Counted from the stretch's first letter, positions 9,065 to 17,716 are shown. The stretch: DNA of 35,513 bases from Lachnospiraceae bacterium (GCA_017442865.1 JAFRXK010000008.1:1-35513); one strand, 5' to 3'. Notes: generated by a model not told the origin, from the sequence alone. Made by a program: numbers and translations.

Positions 9065-11683
9065 ATTTGCAATTGCTGCCTGTGCTGCTGCAAGTCTTGC
9101 AATCGGAACTCTGAACGGTGAGCATGATACATAATCAAGACCGATCTTGTGGCAGAACTCAACGCTTGAAGGGTCGCCGCCGTGCTCTCCACAGATACCT
9201 ACGTGGAGCTCTGGGCGAACTGCCTTGCCGAGCTTGATTGCCATCTCCATAAGCTTGCCAACGCCTGTCTGGTCGAGCTTTGCAAATGGGTCGTTCTCGA
9301 AAATCTTTCTGTCATAGTATGCATCAAGGAACTTGCCTGAGTCATCACGTGAGAAACCGAATGTCATCTGTGTAAGGTCATTTGTACCGAAGCAGAAGAA
9401 CTCAGCCTCCTTTGCAATCTCGTCTGCTGTAAGAGCTGCTCTATGAATCTCAATCATAGTACCTACTGAATACTTAAGGTCTACCTCTGATGCTGCGATT
9501 TCCTCGTCTGCTGTCTTAACAACTATATCCTTAACGTACTTTAACTCCTTAACCTCGCCTACGAGCGGAATCATGATTTCAGGAGCTACGTTCCACTCCG
9601 GATGTGAAAGCTTAACATTGATAGCGGCACGGATAACAGCCTTTGTCTGCATCTTTGCAATCTCAGGATATGTTACTGCAAGACGGCAGCCTCTGTGTCC
9701 CATCATAGGGTTGAACTCGTGTAATGAATCTATAATGTTCTTGATTTCTTCAACTGTCTTGTTCTTTGTCTTAGCGAGCTTCTCGATGTCCTCCTCAGTT
9801 GTAGGAACGAACTCATGTAAAGGCGGATCAAGGAAACGGATAGTTACAGGGTTGCCCTCAAGAGCCTCGTATAACTTCTCGAAATCGCCCTGCTGTACAG
9901 GAAGAATCTTGTCAAGAGCAACTTCTCTTTCCTGAACTGTATCTGAACAAATCATCTCACGGAATGCATCAATTCTGTCGCCCTCGAAGAACATATGCTC
10001 TGTACGGCAAAGACCGATACCCTCTGCACCAAGCTCACGAGCCTTCTTTGCGTCTGTAGGTGTGTCGGCATTTGTTCTAACCTTGAGAGTTCTGAACTTG
10101 TCTGCCCAGCCCATGATTCTGCCGAACTCGCCTGCGATAGTAGCGTCTACTGTAGGGATAATTCCGTCGTAAATCTTACCTGTTGAACCATCTAATGAAA
10201 TGTAATCACCCTCGTGATATTCCTTGCCTGCAAGTGTGAACTTCTTGTTCTCCTCGTCCATGGCAATCTCGCCACAGCCTGATACACAGCATGTACCCAT
10301 ACCACGAGCAACAACTGCTGCGTGTGATGTCATACCGCCGCGAACTGTAAGGATACCCTGTGAAGCCTTCATACCCTCGATATCCTCAGGTGATGTCTCA
10401 AGACGTACAAGAACAACCTTCTCGCCTCTTGCTGCCCATGCCTTGGCATCCTCAGCTGTAAATACAATCTTACCGCATGCAGCTCCCGGTGAAGCGCCGA
10501 GTGCCTTTGCTACAGGAATAGTTGTCTTAAGTGCCTGTGCATCAAACTGCGGATGAAGCAGTGTATCAAGGTTACGAGGATCTATCATGGCTACTGCCTT
10601 CTCCTCTGAAATCATGCCTTCATCAACAAGGTCACATGCAATCTTCAATGCAGCCTGTGCTGTTCTCTTACCATTACGTGTCTGGAGCATGTAAAGCTTC
10701 TTATCCTCGATAGTAAACTCCATGTCCTGCATATCTCTGTAGTGGTCCTCAAGTGTAGCGCAGATGTCTACGAACTGGTCATAAACCTCTGGCATAACCT
10801 CTTTAAGCTGATCAATCTTCTGTGGTGTACGAACGCCTGCAACAACGTCCTCACCCTGTGCGTTCATAAGGAACTCACCCATGAGGTGCTTTTCGCCTGT
10901 AGCAGGGTCACGTGTAAATGCAACGCCTGTACCTGATGTATCGCCCATGTTACCGAATGCCATCATCTGTACATTAACCGCTGTTCCCCATGAATAAGGG
11001 ATATCATTGTCAAGTCTGTATACGTTTGCTCTAGGGTTGTCCCACGAGCGGAATACTGCCTTTACAGCCTCCATAAGCTGTACCTTTGGATCTGAAGGGA
11101 AGTCCTCGCCAATCTTAGCCTTGTACTCAGCCTTGAACTGGTTTGCAAGCTCCTTAAGGTCTTCTGCCGTAAGCTCAACGTCCTGAGTAACGCCCTTCTC
11201 TTCCTTCATCTTATCAATAAGCTCTTCAAAATACTTCTTTCCGACTTCCATAACTACATCAGAAAACATCTGGATGAATCTTCTGTAGCAGTCCCATGCC
11301 CATCTAGGATTTCCTGACTTTGCAGCCAATACTTCAACAACTGCCTCATTAAGTCCGAGGTTAAGAATAGTATCCATCATACCAGGCATAGATGCTCTGG
11401 CACCTGAACGTACCGAAACAAGAAGTGGGTTTTCCCTGTCACCGAACTTCTTGCCTGTGATCTCTTCCATCTTCTCGATGTACTCCATAATCTGAGCCTG
11501 AATCTCATCATTGATTACTTTTCCGTCCTCATAATACTGAGTACAGGCCTCTGTAGAAATAGTAAAGCCCTGAGGTACCGGCAAACCGAGCTTTGTCATC
11601 TCAGCAAGATTTGCGCCCTTACCGCCGAGGAGATTACGCATATCTGCGTTACCCTCTGTAAATAAATAAACCCATTTTTTCAT
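9059..11683 (-). CDS. ppdK: pyruvate, phosphate dikinase
   Basis: 874 residues, full length for the family. It interconverts pyruvate, ATP and phosphate with phosphoenolpyruvate, AMP and pyrophosphate in the cytoplasm; in anaerobes this often serves glycolysis. Visible are the ATP-grasp N-terminus (LLGGKGANLAEMTKLGLPVP), the swivelling phosphohistidine segment GGMTSHAAVVARGMG, where the His carries the phosphate and the neighbouring Thr is the usual regulatory site, and the PEP/pyruvate-binding barrel ending in the catalytic-loop region ICGEHGGDPSSVEFC. The ribosome site is AGGAGGG. It is monocistronic, with its own promoter and terminator. Its last codons and 3' flank are duplicated 550 bp downstream. 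Identification is certain. Confidence 0.98.
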   Translation of the reverse strand: MKKWVYLFTEGNADMRNLLGGKGANLAEMTKLGLPVPQGFTISTEACTQYYEDGKVINDEIQAQIMEYIEKMEEITGKKFGDRENPLLVSVRSGARASMPGMMDTILNLGLNEAVVEVLAAKSGNPRWAWDCYRRFIQMFSDVVMEVGKKYFEELIDKMKEEKGVTQDVELTAEDLKELANQFKAEYKAKIGEDFPSDPKVQLMEAVKAVFRSWDNPRANVYRLDNDIPYSWGTAVNVQMMAFGNMGDTSGTGVAFTRDPATGEKHLMGEFLMNAQGEDVVAGVRTPQKIDQLKEVMPEVYDQFVDICATLEDHYRDMQDMEFTIEDKKLYMLQTRNGKRTAQAALKIACDLVDEGMISEEKAVAMIDPRNLDTLLHPQFDAQALKTTIPVAKALGASPGAACGKIVFTAEDAKAWAARGEKVVLVRLETSPEDIEGMKASQGILTVRGGMTSHAAVVARGMGTCCVSGCGEIAMDEENKKFTLAGKEYHEGDYISLDGSTGKIYDGIIPTVDATIAGEFGRIMGWADKFRTLKVRTNADTPTDAKKARELGAEGIGLCRTEHMFFEGDRIDAFREMICSDTVQEREVALDKILPVQQGDFEKLYEALEGNPVTIRFLDPPLHEFVPTTEEDIEKLAKTKNKTVEEIKNIIDSLHEFNPMMGHRGCRLAVTYPEIAKMQTKAVIRAAINVKLSHPEWNVAPEIMIPLVGEVKELKYVKDIVVKTADEEIAASEVDLKYSVGTMIEIHRAALTADEIAKEAEFFCFGTNDLTQMTFGFSRDDSGKFLDAYYDRKIFENDPFAKLDQTGVGKLMEMAIKLGKAVRPELHVGICGEHGGDPSSVEFCHKIGLDYVSCSPFRVPIARLAAAQAAIANK

Positions 11684-11772
11684 CTAATAATACCCTCCTA
11701 GACTAAAAATATGGACGAATAGAGATACCCGTCCGATAAACACAGACAATAAAACGTCTGTATGATAAAGAC

Positions 11773-11778
11773 ATTATA
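11773..11778 (-). promoter_or_regulatory. ppdK promoter (extended -10) and hairpin leader
   Basis: TGGTATAAT on the minus strand gives an extended -10 (TATAAT at 11773-11778); the -35 is weak. The leader of about 80 nt contains two small hairpins, ACAGAC/GTCTGT near 11743-11762 and GGACG/CGTCC near 11712-11733. Their function is not evident. Confidence 0.6.
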
Positions 11779-11866
11779 CCATAAAATCTCATATTTAAAA
11801 GCAGTTATTTATCTTTTTATCATCATTTTTTTATCAATTTTTTTTGCAAATTATGACATGCTTAAT

Positions 11867-12583
11867 TCACTTAAAAGATGCAGACGTATAAGGCGAAGTA
11901 TATTCCAATTCTTCTAAAGGTGGAATATAAACATCCCACACCTCATGAGAAAAAGAATAAATAGAAAAAGCATCTTCATAGTAATTAACCATATCTTTCG
12001 GTATAATACCTTCAATACACTTAGGAAGAACGTTTACCGGTGTATGCCCATCAAAATCAGAGAAGAATGCACATATTTTAAATACATTAATCATTCTGCA
12101 GTTATCATAATCAAGGAGAATATATTCCGCCGGTTTACACTTTCCGAAATCTTCGTTTGGCCACGCCAGTATTACGGCAGGATAATCGAAATGTGTTTCA
12201 TCATATATGACTGTATTTGTTATGCCATTATAAGTAACAGAGAAATTCTTCATTTCTTCTGCGACACTTTTAAAATATTCCTTCTCTAAAGTGTAGGTAA
12301 AACAGATACAATGTGTATCATAATCTATCCCCGGGCGGACATAATAATAAAAATCCTCTATATTTTCAGGCCTTTCCTTTGGAAAAAGTATCAGATATGA
12401 TTCATACGTATATCCTCCTGAACCCAATACAGTATCAATTTTTACCCCATTATCCGGTACGGAATATATCACATCATATTTTTCACTGTCAGTTACGGTC
12501 TTCCCGAAAATGTAATAACAAGATGTCATACTAAACATAATGACAATAAAAAATAAACTTGTACATACCAATTTTTTCAGCAT
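11867..12583 (-). CDS. hypothetical lipoprotein
   Basis: 238 residues. A type II signal peptide is clear: Lys3-Lys4, a hydrophobic core to residue 20 and the lipobox SMTSC, with Cys22 as the lipidated residue. The mature part is rich in Tyr, Asp and Phe with no domain I recognise; it should sit on the outer face of the membrane. The ribosome site is AAGGGG, 8 nt upstream. It starts 30 bp after hslO and is probably co-transcribed with it. No clear terminator hairpin follows. The lipoprotein call is firm; the function is unknown. Confidence 0.8.
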   Translation of the reverse strand: MLKKLVCTSLFFIVIMFSMTSCYYIFGKTVTDSEKYDVIYSVPDNGVKIDTVLGSGGYTYESYLILFPKERPENIEDFYYYVRPGIDYDTHCICFTYTLEKEYFKSVAEEMKNFSVTYNGITNTVIYDETHFDYPAVILAWPNEDFGKCKPAEYILLDYDNCRMINVFKICAFFSDFDGHTPVNVLPKCIEGIIPKDMVNYYEDAFSIYSFSHEVWDVYIPPLEELEYTSPYTSASFK

Positions 12584-12613
12584 AAAACATCCCCTTCATT
12601 AATACCCCATAAC

Positions 12614-13495
12614 TTATCTGTCGCTTCTCTTTATAATATCCTTCAGCTCATCCACGCTGAATTTGTAGGCGGTGTTGCAGAAATGACACTTAACCTCTAT
12701 CGGCTCGTTTGCCTCGATAAGCTCCGTTAAGTCCTTTCTGCCAAGGCTTACAATCGCCTTTTCAACCCTGTGCTTTGAGCAGTTGCAGTAAAATCTCGTA
12801 GGAATCTTATCAAGTATTTCAAGCTCCATATCGCCGAGAAGCTTCTCCAAAATCATCTCCGGCGTATAGCCCTCATCGAGCATTGAGGTGATTGATGTTA
12901 TCTCTTTAAGCCTTTCCTCAAGCTTCGTGATTATTTCATCCTCCGCATCCGGCATAAGCTGGATAATAAAGCCTCCCGCCTGACGCACCGTGTTTTCCTT
13001 ATTCATAAGCACTCCGAGGGCAACTGATGAAGGCGTCTGCTCGCTTGTCGCAAAGTAATATGTCAGATCCTCTGCTATCTCGCTTGTAACAAGAATAGTC
13101 TGTCCTACATATGGCTCCTTTAAACCGATGTCCTTTATAACGCTGAGCACGCCGATGCCAAGTGCTCCCGCAACGTCAAGCTTGCCCTTGTCATTTGCGT
13201 GAATCAGCACATTCGGATTAAATGCGTAGCCCTTTACATCTGCCTTTGAATCAGCCGTAACGGTCAGTCCCTCGATAGGACCGTTGCCCTCTATCTTCAG
13301 GGTAATAATATCATTTTCACCCTTCATCATGCTTCCCATCATTGCGCCGGCTGTGAGCAGTCTTCCGAGTGCTGCCGTAGCAACAGGGCTTGTATTATGC
13401 GCCTGCCTTGCCGTCTCCACAAGATTCTTCGTTGTCGCGGCAAATGCCCTTATCTGTGCACCTGCCGCAGTCGCTCTGACAATATAATCTTCCAT
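12614..13495 (-). CDS. hslO: Hsp33 redox-regulated chaperonin
   Basis: 293 residues, normal length. Hsp33 is a cytoplasmic holdase that is switched on when oxidation of its zinc centre unfolds the C-terminal linker. The N-terminus (DYIVRATAAGAQIRAFAATT) and the zinc-binding cysteines are typical: Cys237-x-Cys239 and Cys270-x2-Cys273, 31 residues apart. The gene lies downstream of a methyltransferase gene; the 219-bp gap between them contains tandem palindromic repeats. A lipoprotein gene follows closely. Identification is certain. Confidence 0.97.
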   Translation of the reverse strand: MEDYIVRATAAGAQIRAFAATTKNLVETARQAHNTSPVATAALGRLLTAGAMMGSMMKGENDIITLKIEGNGPIEGLTVTADSKADVKGYAFNPNVLIHANDKGKLDVAGALGIGVLSVIKDIGLKEPYVGQTILVTSEIAEDLTYYFATSEQTPSSVALGVLMNKENTVRQAGGFIIQLMPDAEDEIITKLEERLKEITSITSMLDEGYTPEMILEKLLGDMELEILDKIPTRFYCNCSKHRVEKAIVSLGRKDLTELIEANEPIEVKCHFCNTAYKFSVDELKDIIKRSDR

Positions 13496-13580
13496 AATGA
13501 ATATCCCTTTCCTTCAAAATTACATCCGTATTTTAAATATTTATACCGCTTTCGCTTATATAAAATCTGCCCTCACTGAA

Positions 13581-13737
13581 TCATCGCTCTAATAACGCTT
13601 TGTATTACGCGCGCTAAATCATTGCTCTAATAACGCTTTGTATTACAAAGCCGCGCGCTAAATCATCGCTCTAATAATGCTTTGTATTACAAAGCTGCGC
13701 GCTGAAGCATCGCTCTAAAAATGCTTCGTGCATTCTC
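13581..13737. repeat. tandem repeat with embedded palindromes between methyltransferase gene and hslO
   Basis: Three full units and one partial start at 13581, 13619, 13663 and 13707 (periods 38, 44, 44). The core is CATCGCTCTAATAACGC. The second and third units contain the perfect palindrome GCTTTGTA-A-TACAAAGC, which would form a hairpin in either strand. The last, partial unit overlaps the final codons of the methyltransferase gene. Confidence 0.85.
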
Positions 13738-14485
13738 TAGCCACAAAATATACTCTCTCGGAGTCCTCGCGCACAGGCTGTCCCGTATATGCATCATATA
13801 CGCCGACAAATTCAAGTCCCGCCCTTTTCAATGCATCCTTTACAAAATCAATTTCATACGCGCGCTGGTAATGAAACTCCTCGTATTTTCTGAACAAATC
13901 GTCCTTTTCCCTCACAAAAACCGTCAGAGCATATTCATTTATAAGCTCATCCTCATCAAAGCAGTTCTCCCAGATAAATGAGGCATCCTCGCGGTTCTCC
14001 GCAATAGTATTATTGCCCATAAGCTCCCTGTACTTATATATTGTGTTCATATCAAATATAAAAATTCCGCCCGGGTCAAGATAATTGTTCACAAGTGAAA
14101 ACACCTTCACAAGCTCATTTTCTTCAGTGATATAATTCATCGAATCACACACGCTCACAACCGCCCTTACCGTGCCGTAAAGCTCAAATTCCCTCATATC
14201 CTGCAAAAGATACAATATGTTTCTTCCGGAGTCCTCACACTTATCCATTGCAATAGAAAGCATCTCCTCAGAATTATCCACGCCGATCATATCATATCCG
14301 GCATCAAATAAAAGCGAGGTCATATTTCCGGTGCCGCAGCCTAAATCCAGCACCAGTCCGTCATGTATTCCGTACCTGCCAAGCAGTCCGGCTATAAAAT
14401 CGCTCCACTCGCCATAAGGCACATTATCCATAAACTCATCATATACATCCGCAAAGCCGTTGTATACTAAATCATCCTCATTCAT
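13715..14485 (-). CDS. class I SAM-dependent methyltransferase
   Basis: 256 residues from ATG 14485, chosen because AAAGGTG lies 8 nt upstream. The ATG at 14518 has no ribosome site and lies in a palindrome. Motif I is VLDLGCGTGNMTSLL, followed by the acidic end of strand 2 (IGVDNSEEML) and the motif II/III region VVSVCDSMNYI, as in UbiE-like small-molecule or protein methyltransferases. The YDGFA/YDEFMDN-type start is typical of a conserved Firmicutes family often found near ribosome-associated or hslO genes. The substrate cannot be read from the sequence. It is upstream of and in line with hslO. Its stop codon lies inside the first downstream repeat unit. Confidence 0.9.
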   Translation of the reverse strand: MNEDDLVYNGFADVYDEFMDNVPYGEWSDFIAGLLGRYGIHDGLVLDLGCGTGNMTSLLFDAGYDMIGVDNSEEMLSIAMDKCEDSGRNILYLLQDMREFELYGTVRAVVSVCDSMNYITEENELVKVFSLVNNYLDPGGIFIFDMNTIYKYRELMGNNTIAENREDASFIWENCFDEDELINEYALTVFVREKDDLFRKYEEFHYQRAYEIDFVKDALKRAGLEFVGVYDAYTGQPVREDSERVYFVARECTKHF

Positions 14486-14507
14486 ATTTATCACCTTTTT
14501 GCTCTGC

Positions 14508-14527
14508 TTTGCCGCCATGCGGCAAAA
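14508..14527. promoter_or_regulatory. palindrome in the methyltransferase 5' leader
   Basis: TTTGCCGC-CAT-GCGGCAAA has 8-bp arms and sits between the promoter and the chosen start. It could be a repressor site or an mRNA hairpin. Confidence 0.5.
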
Positions 14528-14555
14528 ACACTTTATCTTTACTACAGTATCATAT

Positions 14556-14584
14556 AATATATCACAGCATTTAATATTTGTTAA
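14556..14584 (-). promoter_or_regulatory. promoter of the methyltransferase gene
   Basis: TTAACA (14579-14584), a 17-bp spacer and TATATT (14556-14561) on the minus strand. Confidence 0.55.
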
Positions 14585-14636
14585 GAAAAAATTCTAACCT
14601 CTGAATATTATATGGTTTTTGTGCAATAATAATATC

Positions 14637-14691
14637 AGCCCGTAAAATGAATTCCATTGGTTCCCCCCTCCCGGATTCATTTTACCGGGCT
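14637..14691. repeat. 16-bp inverted repeat with a G/C-run loop
   Basis: AGCCCGTAAAATGAAT (14637-14652) pairs with 14675-14691 apart from one bulged C, around a 22-nt loop that contains CCCCCC. Together with the GC-rich hairpin at 14734-14757 it fills the 366-bp space between the divergent methyltransferase and small membrane protein genes. No gene is supported here; a 63-codon minus frame across it is an artefact of the structure. Confidence 0.7.
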
Positions 14692-14733
14692 CACTAAAGA
14701 AAAGTTGAAAATACTTATCCTCCCCTATAAAAT

Positions 14734-14757
14734 CCCCCGCCGCTAGCCCGGCGGGGG
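14734..14757. terminator. GC-rich hairpin, terminator-like
   Basis: CCCCCGCCG pairs perfectly with CGGCGGGGG around a 6-nt loop. It is followed by ATTTTAT on the minus strand and AAAAC on the plus strand. No upstream gene points into it, so it may end an unrecognised small RNA. Confidence 0.45.
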
Positions 14758-14791
14758 AAAACATCTTATCAGAAAATCTTTTCAATTCCCC

Positions 14792-14820
14792 TTGATAAAA
14801 TAATGTAAAACAATTATAAT
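14792..14820 (+). promoter_or_regulatory. promoter of the small membrane protein gene
   Basis: TTGATA (14792-14797), a 17-bp spacer and TATAAT (14815-14820): a near-consensus sigma-A promoter with a leader of about 25 nt. Confidence 0.8.
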
Positions 14821-14851
14821 TATGACATTATAACACTGGAGGTTATTTTCC

Positions 14852-15112
14852 ATGAACAAAATCAGAAAAGTGGCTGCCATTATAGCCGTAATTCTTCTTG
14901 CAGGTATGTACGTTCTTACATTGATATCTGCCATATTTGACAATTCCAACACCATGGCGCTTTTTAAGGCATCACTGTACTCAACCGTTATCATTCCGTT
15001 CATGCTTTATGTCTTCATACTCGTTACAAAGCTCGTCAAGGGCAGGTCAGAGGATGACGCAAAAAAGTATTATGCCGGGCAAAGCAGCGACGATACGGAT
15101 TCCGAGGCGTGA
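14852..15112 (+). CDS. small two-helix membrane protein
   Basis: 86 residues, with a GGAGG ribosome site 8 nt before ATG. There are two hydrophobic segments, about residues 8-28 and 38-58 (STVIIPFMLYVFILV), followed by a charged tail rich in Asp, Ser and Lys. The basic N-terminus suggests that both ends are cytoplasmic. No known family is recognised. It has its own strong promoter and is flanked by minus-strand genes, so it is a single-gene unit. A weak ACCGG/CCGGT hairpin with TTTATATTT follows at 15119-15147. The gene is convincing; the function is unknown. Confidence 0.78.
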   Translation: MNKIRKVAAIIAVILLAGMYVLTLISAIFDNSNTMALFKASLYSTVIIPFMLYVFILVTKLVKGRSEDDAKKYYAGQSSDDTDSEA

Positions 15113-15214
15113 TTTTTACCGGCTTATACTCTGCTATCACCGGTTTTATATTTCCTGCAGTTTAACATTTTTTTCGTATTTCACATATATCTCGTGTTTT
15201 TGCAGGTGTTTTAG

Positions 15215-15829
15215 CTATGCCTCAATATTGATGCCGTACTCCTTTAGGCCATTCAGTATTGAAGCGTAGCCGTCATCTGTCAATACTGCATTTATTCCTT
15301 TTTCTCTTGCTGCCACAATATTCTCTTCCCTGTCATCAAAGAACAGGGACTCTTGTGGGACAAGCTTGTATTTTTCTATAAGCATATCATATATCTGCGG
15401 CTCAGGCTTTACGCACTTTACATAGCATGATATTATTCCGCCGTCTATATGCTTTAAAAATTCAAATTTTTCTTTAGATTTTTCGTATGTTTCCAGGCCA
15501 TAATTTGAAAGCACAAGCACCTTAAGTCCTCTCTCCTTAAGTGTATCTATAAGCTTGACCGAATAATGGTTTTCATGTATTGAATCGCACAGATTCTCAA
15601 GGAATAAATATATTTTTTCACGAAGCTGCGGGCAGTCCTCAGAAAGGTAATCTGCCAGCTCACTTTGTGTCATAACGCTTCTGTCAACCTCGCACCATTT
15701 TTCATTCTCAAATGTATTTGCAGCAATAATTCTGTTGGTTTCATCATCATATCCGTAGCCGGAAAGGTATTCCCTCACCTTAAAATCAGCAAGTACATTT
15801 CCAATGTCAAAAATAATAGTATTTATCAT
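15215..15829 (-). CDS. HAD-superfamily phosphatase, YihX-like
   Basis: 204 residues; the ribosome site is GAGAGGCGG. HAD motifs are in order: I IIFDIGNVLADF (nucleophile Asp8; Gly replaces the usual second Asp, as in YihX-type glucose-1-phosphatases), II VLVLSNYG, III Lys in VKCVKPEPQIY, and IV LFFDDREENI. A helical cap lies between motifs I and II. It should be a magnesium-dependent cytoplasmic hydrolase of a small phosphate ester. The true substrate is not readable. It is a single gene on the minus strand, downstream of purA with about 150 bp between. Confidence 0.9.
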   Translation of the reverse strand: MINTIIFDIGNVLADFKVREYLSGYGYDDETNRIIAANTFENEKWCEVDRSVMTQSELADYLSEDCPQLREKIYLFLENLCDSIHENHYSVKLIDTLKERGLKVLVLSNYGLETYEKSKEKFEFLKHIDGGIISCYVKCVKPEPQIYDMLIEKYKLVPQESLFFDDREENIVAAREKGINAVLTDDGYASILNGLKEYGINIEA

Positions 15830-15941
15830 TTAATCCGCCTCTCTTTTATATATGTGATAATGCCATGTTAAGCTTAAATTCCATTAAATGTCAGGATAAA
15901 ATAATGCTCTTTAATGCATAATTCTTTTCCATGTGATAAAA

Positions 15942-15976
15942 AGACTGCATTGAAGAAAACCTTCAATACAGCCTTA
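15942..15976 (-). terminator. purA terminator
   Basis: GCTGTATTGAAGG and CTTCAATGCAGTC form an imperfect stem followed by TTTTTATC on the minus strand, directly after the purA stop. Confidence 0.75.
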
Positions 15977-15982
15977 TAATCA

Positions 15983-17260
15983 TTATTTTCTTCTGATAAT
16001 TTCGTCTCTTCTCGGTCCGTTTGAAACAAGTGTTATCGGTACTCCGATTTCCTTTTCAATCTCATCAATGTATGCCTTGCAGTTTTCCGGAAGGTCATCA
16101 TAATTCTTTATGCCGCGGATTTCGCACTTCCAGCCCGGCATAACCTTGTAAACAGGCTTTGCCTTGCTTAACTTAACTGTCGTAGGGAAATCCTTTGTAA
16201 CCTCTCCGTCAATCTCGTATCCTACGCAAATCGGAATCTCGTCAAGATAGCCGAGTACGTCAAGCACCGTAAGAGCAACCTCTGTAGCGCCCTGAATACG
16301 GCAGCCGTATCTTGTGGCAACTGCGTCAAACCAGCCCATTCTTCTCGGACGGCCTGTTGTAGCGCCGAACTCGCCTGCATCTCCGCCTCTGACTCTTAAT
16401 TCCTGTGCCTCATCGCCGAAAATCTCGCTTACAAATGCGCCTGCGCCGACAGCACTTGAATATGCCTTAACCACTGTTGTAATGCTCTTAATCTCGTACG
16501 GCGGTATGCCTGCGCCGATTGCGCCGTAAGCGGCAAGTGTTGATGAAGATGTAACCATAGGATAAATACCATGGTCAGGGTCCTTAAGCGAACCAAGCTG
16601 TCCCTCAAGGAGGATGTTCTTGCCTTCCTTAATCGCATTGTAAAGGTAAAGCGATGTATCGCATACATAAGGAGATATCATCTCCTTGTACTCCATCATG
16701 GTTGCAAAAAGCTCATCCGGGTCAAGTGCCGGCTTGTGATAAAGGTGCTCTAAAATAACATTCTTCTGAACACAGACATTTTTAATCTTCTCTTTTAATG
16801 TCTCTTCATCAAAAAGCTCGCTTACCTGGAAGCCTATCTTCGCATATTTATCTGAATAAAACGGTGCAATACCCGATTTTGTCGAGCCGAAGGATCTGCC
16901 TGCAAGTCTTTCCTCCTCATATGCATCAAACAACATATGATACGGCATAAGAATCTGAGCTCTGTCAGAAACCAAAATCTTCGGAGCCGGTACATTCTTC
17001 TCTTCTAATGACTTGAGCTCATTGATAAGATATGGAATGTTAAGTGCAACACCATTTCCAATAATACTCGTAGTGTGATTATAAAATACTCCTGATGGAA
17101 GAAGATGCAGAGCAAACTTTCCATAATCATTGATTATAGTATGTCCGGCATTGCTTCCGCCCTGAAATCTGATAACTATATCAGATTCTGCAGCAAGCAT
17201 ATCCGTTATCTTACCCTTACCTTCATCGCCCCAGTTAGCGCCTACAATAGCTCTTACCAT
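15983..17260 (-). CDS. purA: adenylosuccinate synthetase
   Basis: 425 residues, full length. It joins IMP and aspartate with GTP to give adenylosuccinate, the first committed step to AMP. The P-loop-like N-terminus GANWGDEGKGKITD, the IMP-binding RFQGGSNAGHTI, TTGRPRRMGWFDA and the GTP-specificity NGPRRDE near the C-terminus are all present. The ribosome site is GGGAGG. It has its own promoter. purB and purC lie just beyond, separated by an XRE gene on the other strand. Identification is certain. Confidence 0.98.
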   Translation of the reverse strand: MVRAIVGANWGDEGKGKITDMLAAESDIVIRFQGGSNAGHTIINDYGKFALHLLPSGVFYNHTTSIIGNGVALNIPYLINELKSLEEKNVPAPKILVSDRAQILMPYHMLFDAYEEERLAGRSFGSTKSGIAPFYSDKYAKIGFQVSELFDEETLKEKIKNVCVQKNVILEHLYHKPALDPDELFATMMEYKEMISPYVCDTSLYLYNAIKEGKNILLEGQLGSLKDPDHGIYPMVTSSSTLAAYGAIGAGIPPYEIKSITTVVKAYSSAVGAGAFVSEIFGDEAQELRVRGGDAGEFGATTGRPRRMGWFDAVATRYGCRIQGATEVALTVLDVLGYLDEIPICVGYEIDGEVTKDFPTTVKLSKAKPVYKVMPGWKCEIRGIKNYDDLPENCKAYIDEIEKEIGVPITLVSNGPRRDEIIRRK

Positions 17261-17307
17261 TTAATTTTCCTCCCTATTCGCTGTGGTCTGTAAAAAACAC
17301 AGCTAAT

Positions 17308-17336
17308 AGTATATATGAAATGTTTTCAAAAATCAA
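17308..17336 (-). promoter_or_regulatory. purA promoter
   Basis: TTGATT (17331-17336), a 17-bp spacer and TATACT (17308-17313). The leader holds a CTGTG/CACAG stem. No guanine riboswitch features are seen. Confidence 0.7.
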
Positions 17337-17397
17337 TATGCCTGCTCTATTGTTTATAAATATTATATTAATTTTTATACTTGTTATTTCTGCTATT

Positions 17398-17413
17398 TCA
17401 CACTATTTTGTGA
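17398..17413. promoter_or_regulatory. inverted repeat upstream of the XRE gene
   Basis: TCACA-n6-TGTGA lies about 60 bp before the XRE start in the purA/XRE divergent region. It is a possible autoregulatory site. Confidence 0.35.
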
Positions 17414-17473
17414 TTTGTAATTATAAATATTTAGGAAAAGATGCGTTATAACGCTTCTTGGAAAGAGGTGAAT

Positions 17474-17716
17474 ATGTTAAGCCAGAGAATAAAAGAGCTC
17501 AGGATAGAACACAATTACAGTCAGACCTACATTGCAAAGCATCTTGGAATATCCCGCTCTGCATATTCCATGTATGAAAGCGGTGTAAGAAATCCCGATT
17601 GCAATACTGTAACAAAACTTGCAGATATGTATAATGTCAGCACCGATTACATACTCGGAAGAAGCGACTGCCGCTTTCGCTGCTGCCAGAATATGCTATG
17701 GTACAGAGGCTGTTAA
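17474..17716 (+). CDS. small XRE-family regulator with a Cys-rich tail
   Basis: 80 residues from ATG 17474, chosen for AGAGGTG 5-6 nt upstream. Residues 1-65 are a textbook Cro/C1 helix-turn-helix (RIKELRIEHNYSQTYIAKHLGISRSAYSMYE shows all helices in order), ending in the usual STDYILGR. The last 15 residues (four cysteines) do not resemble the family and are encoded by the start of a tandem repeat array, so the natural end was probably closer to residue 66. The gene lies between purA and purB on the opposite strand and converges on purB. The target is unknown. Confidence 0.85.
   Translation: MLSQRIKELRIEHNYSQTYIAKHLGISRSAYSMYESGVRNPDCNTVTKLADMYNVSTDYILGRSDCRFRCCQNMLWYRGC

Noticed and set aside
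8755..9114. 119-residue plus-strand frame downstream of ppdK
   Set aside because: It crosses the ppdK terminator and its coding end, has no ribosome site and includes the 34-bp repeat.
13581..13737. CRISPR array
   Set aside because: Units are adjacent without unique spacers, few in number, and no cas gene is near.
14594..14785. 63-residue minus-strand frame in the 14.6-14.8 kb gap
   Set aside because: Produced by the inverted repeat and GC hairpin; composition and lack of conserved motif argue against a gene.
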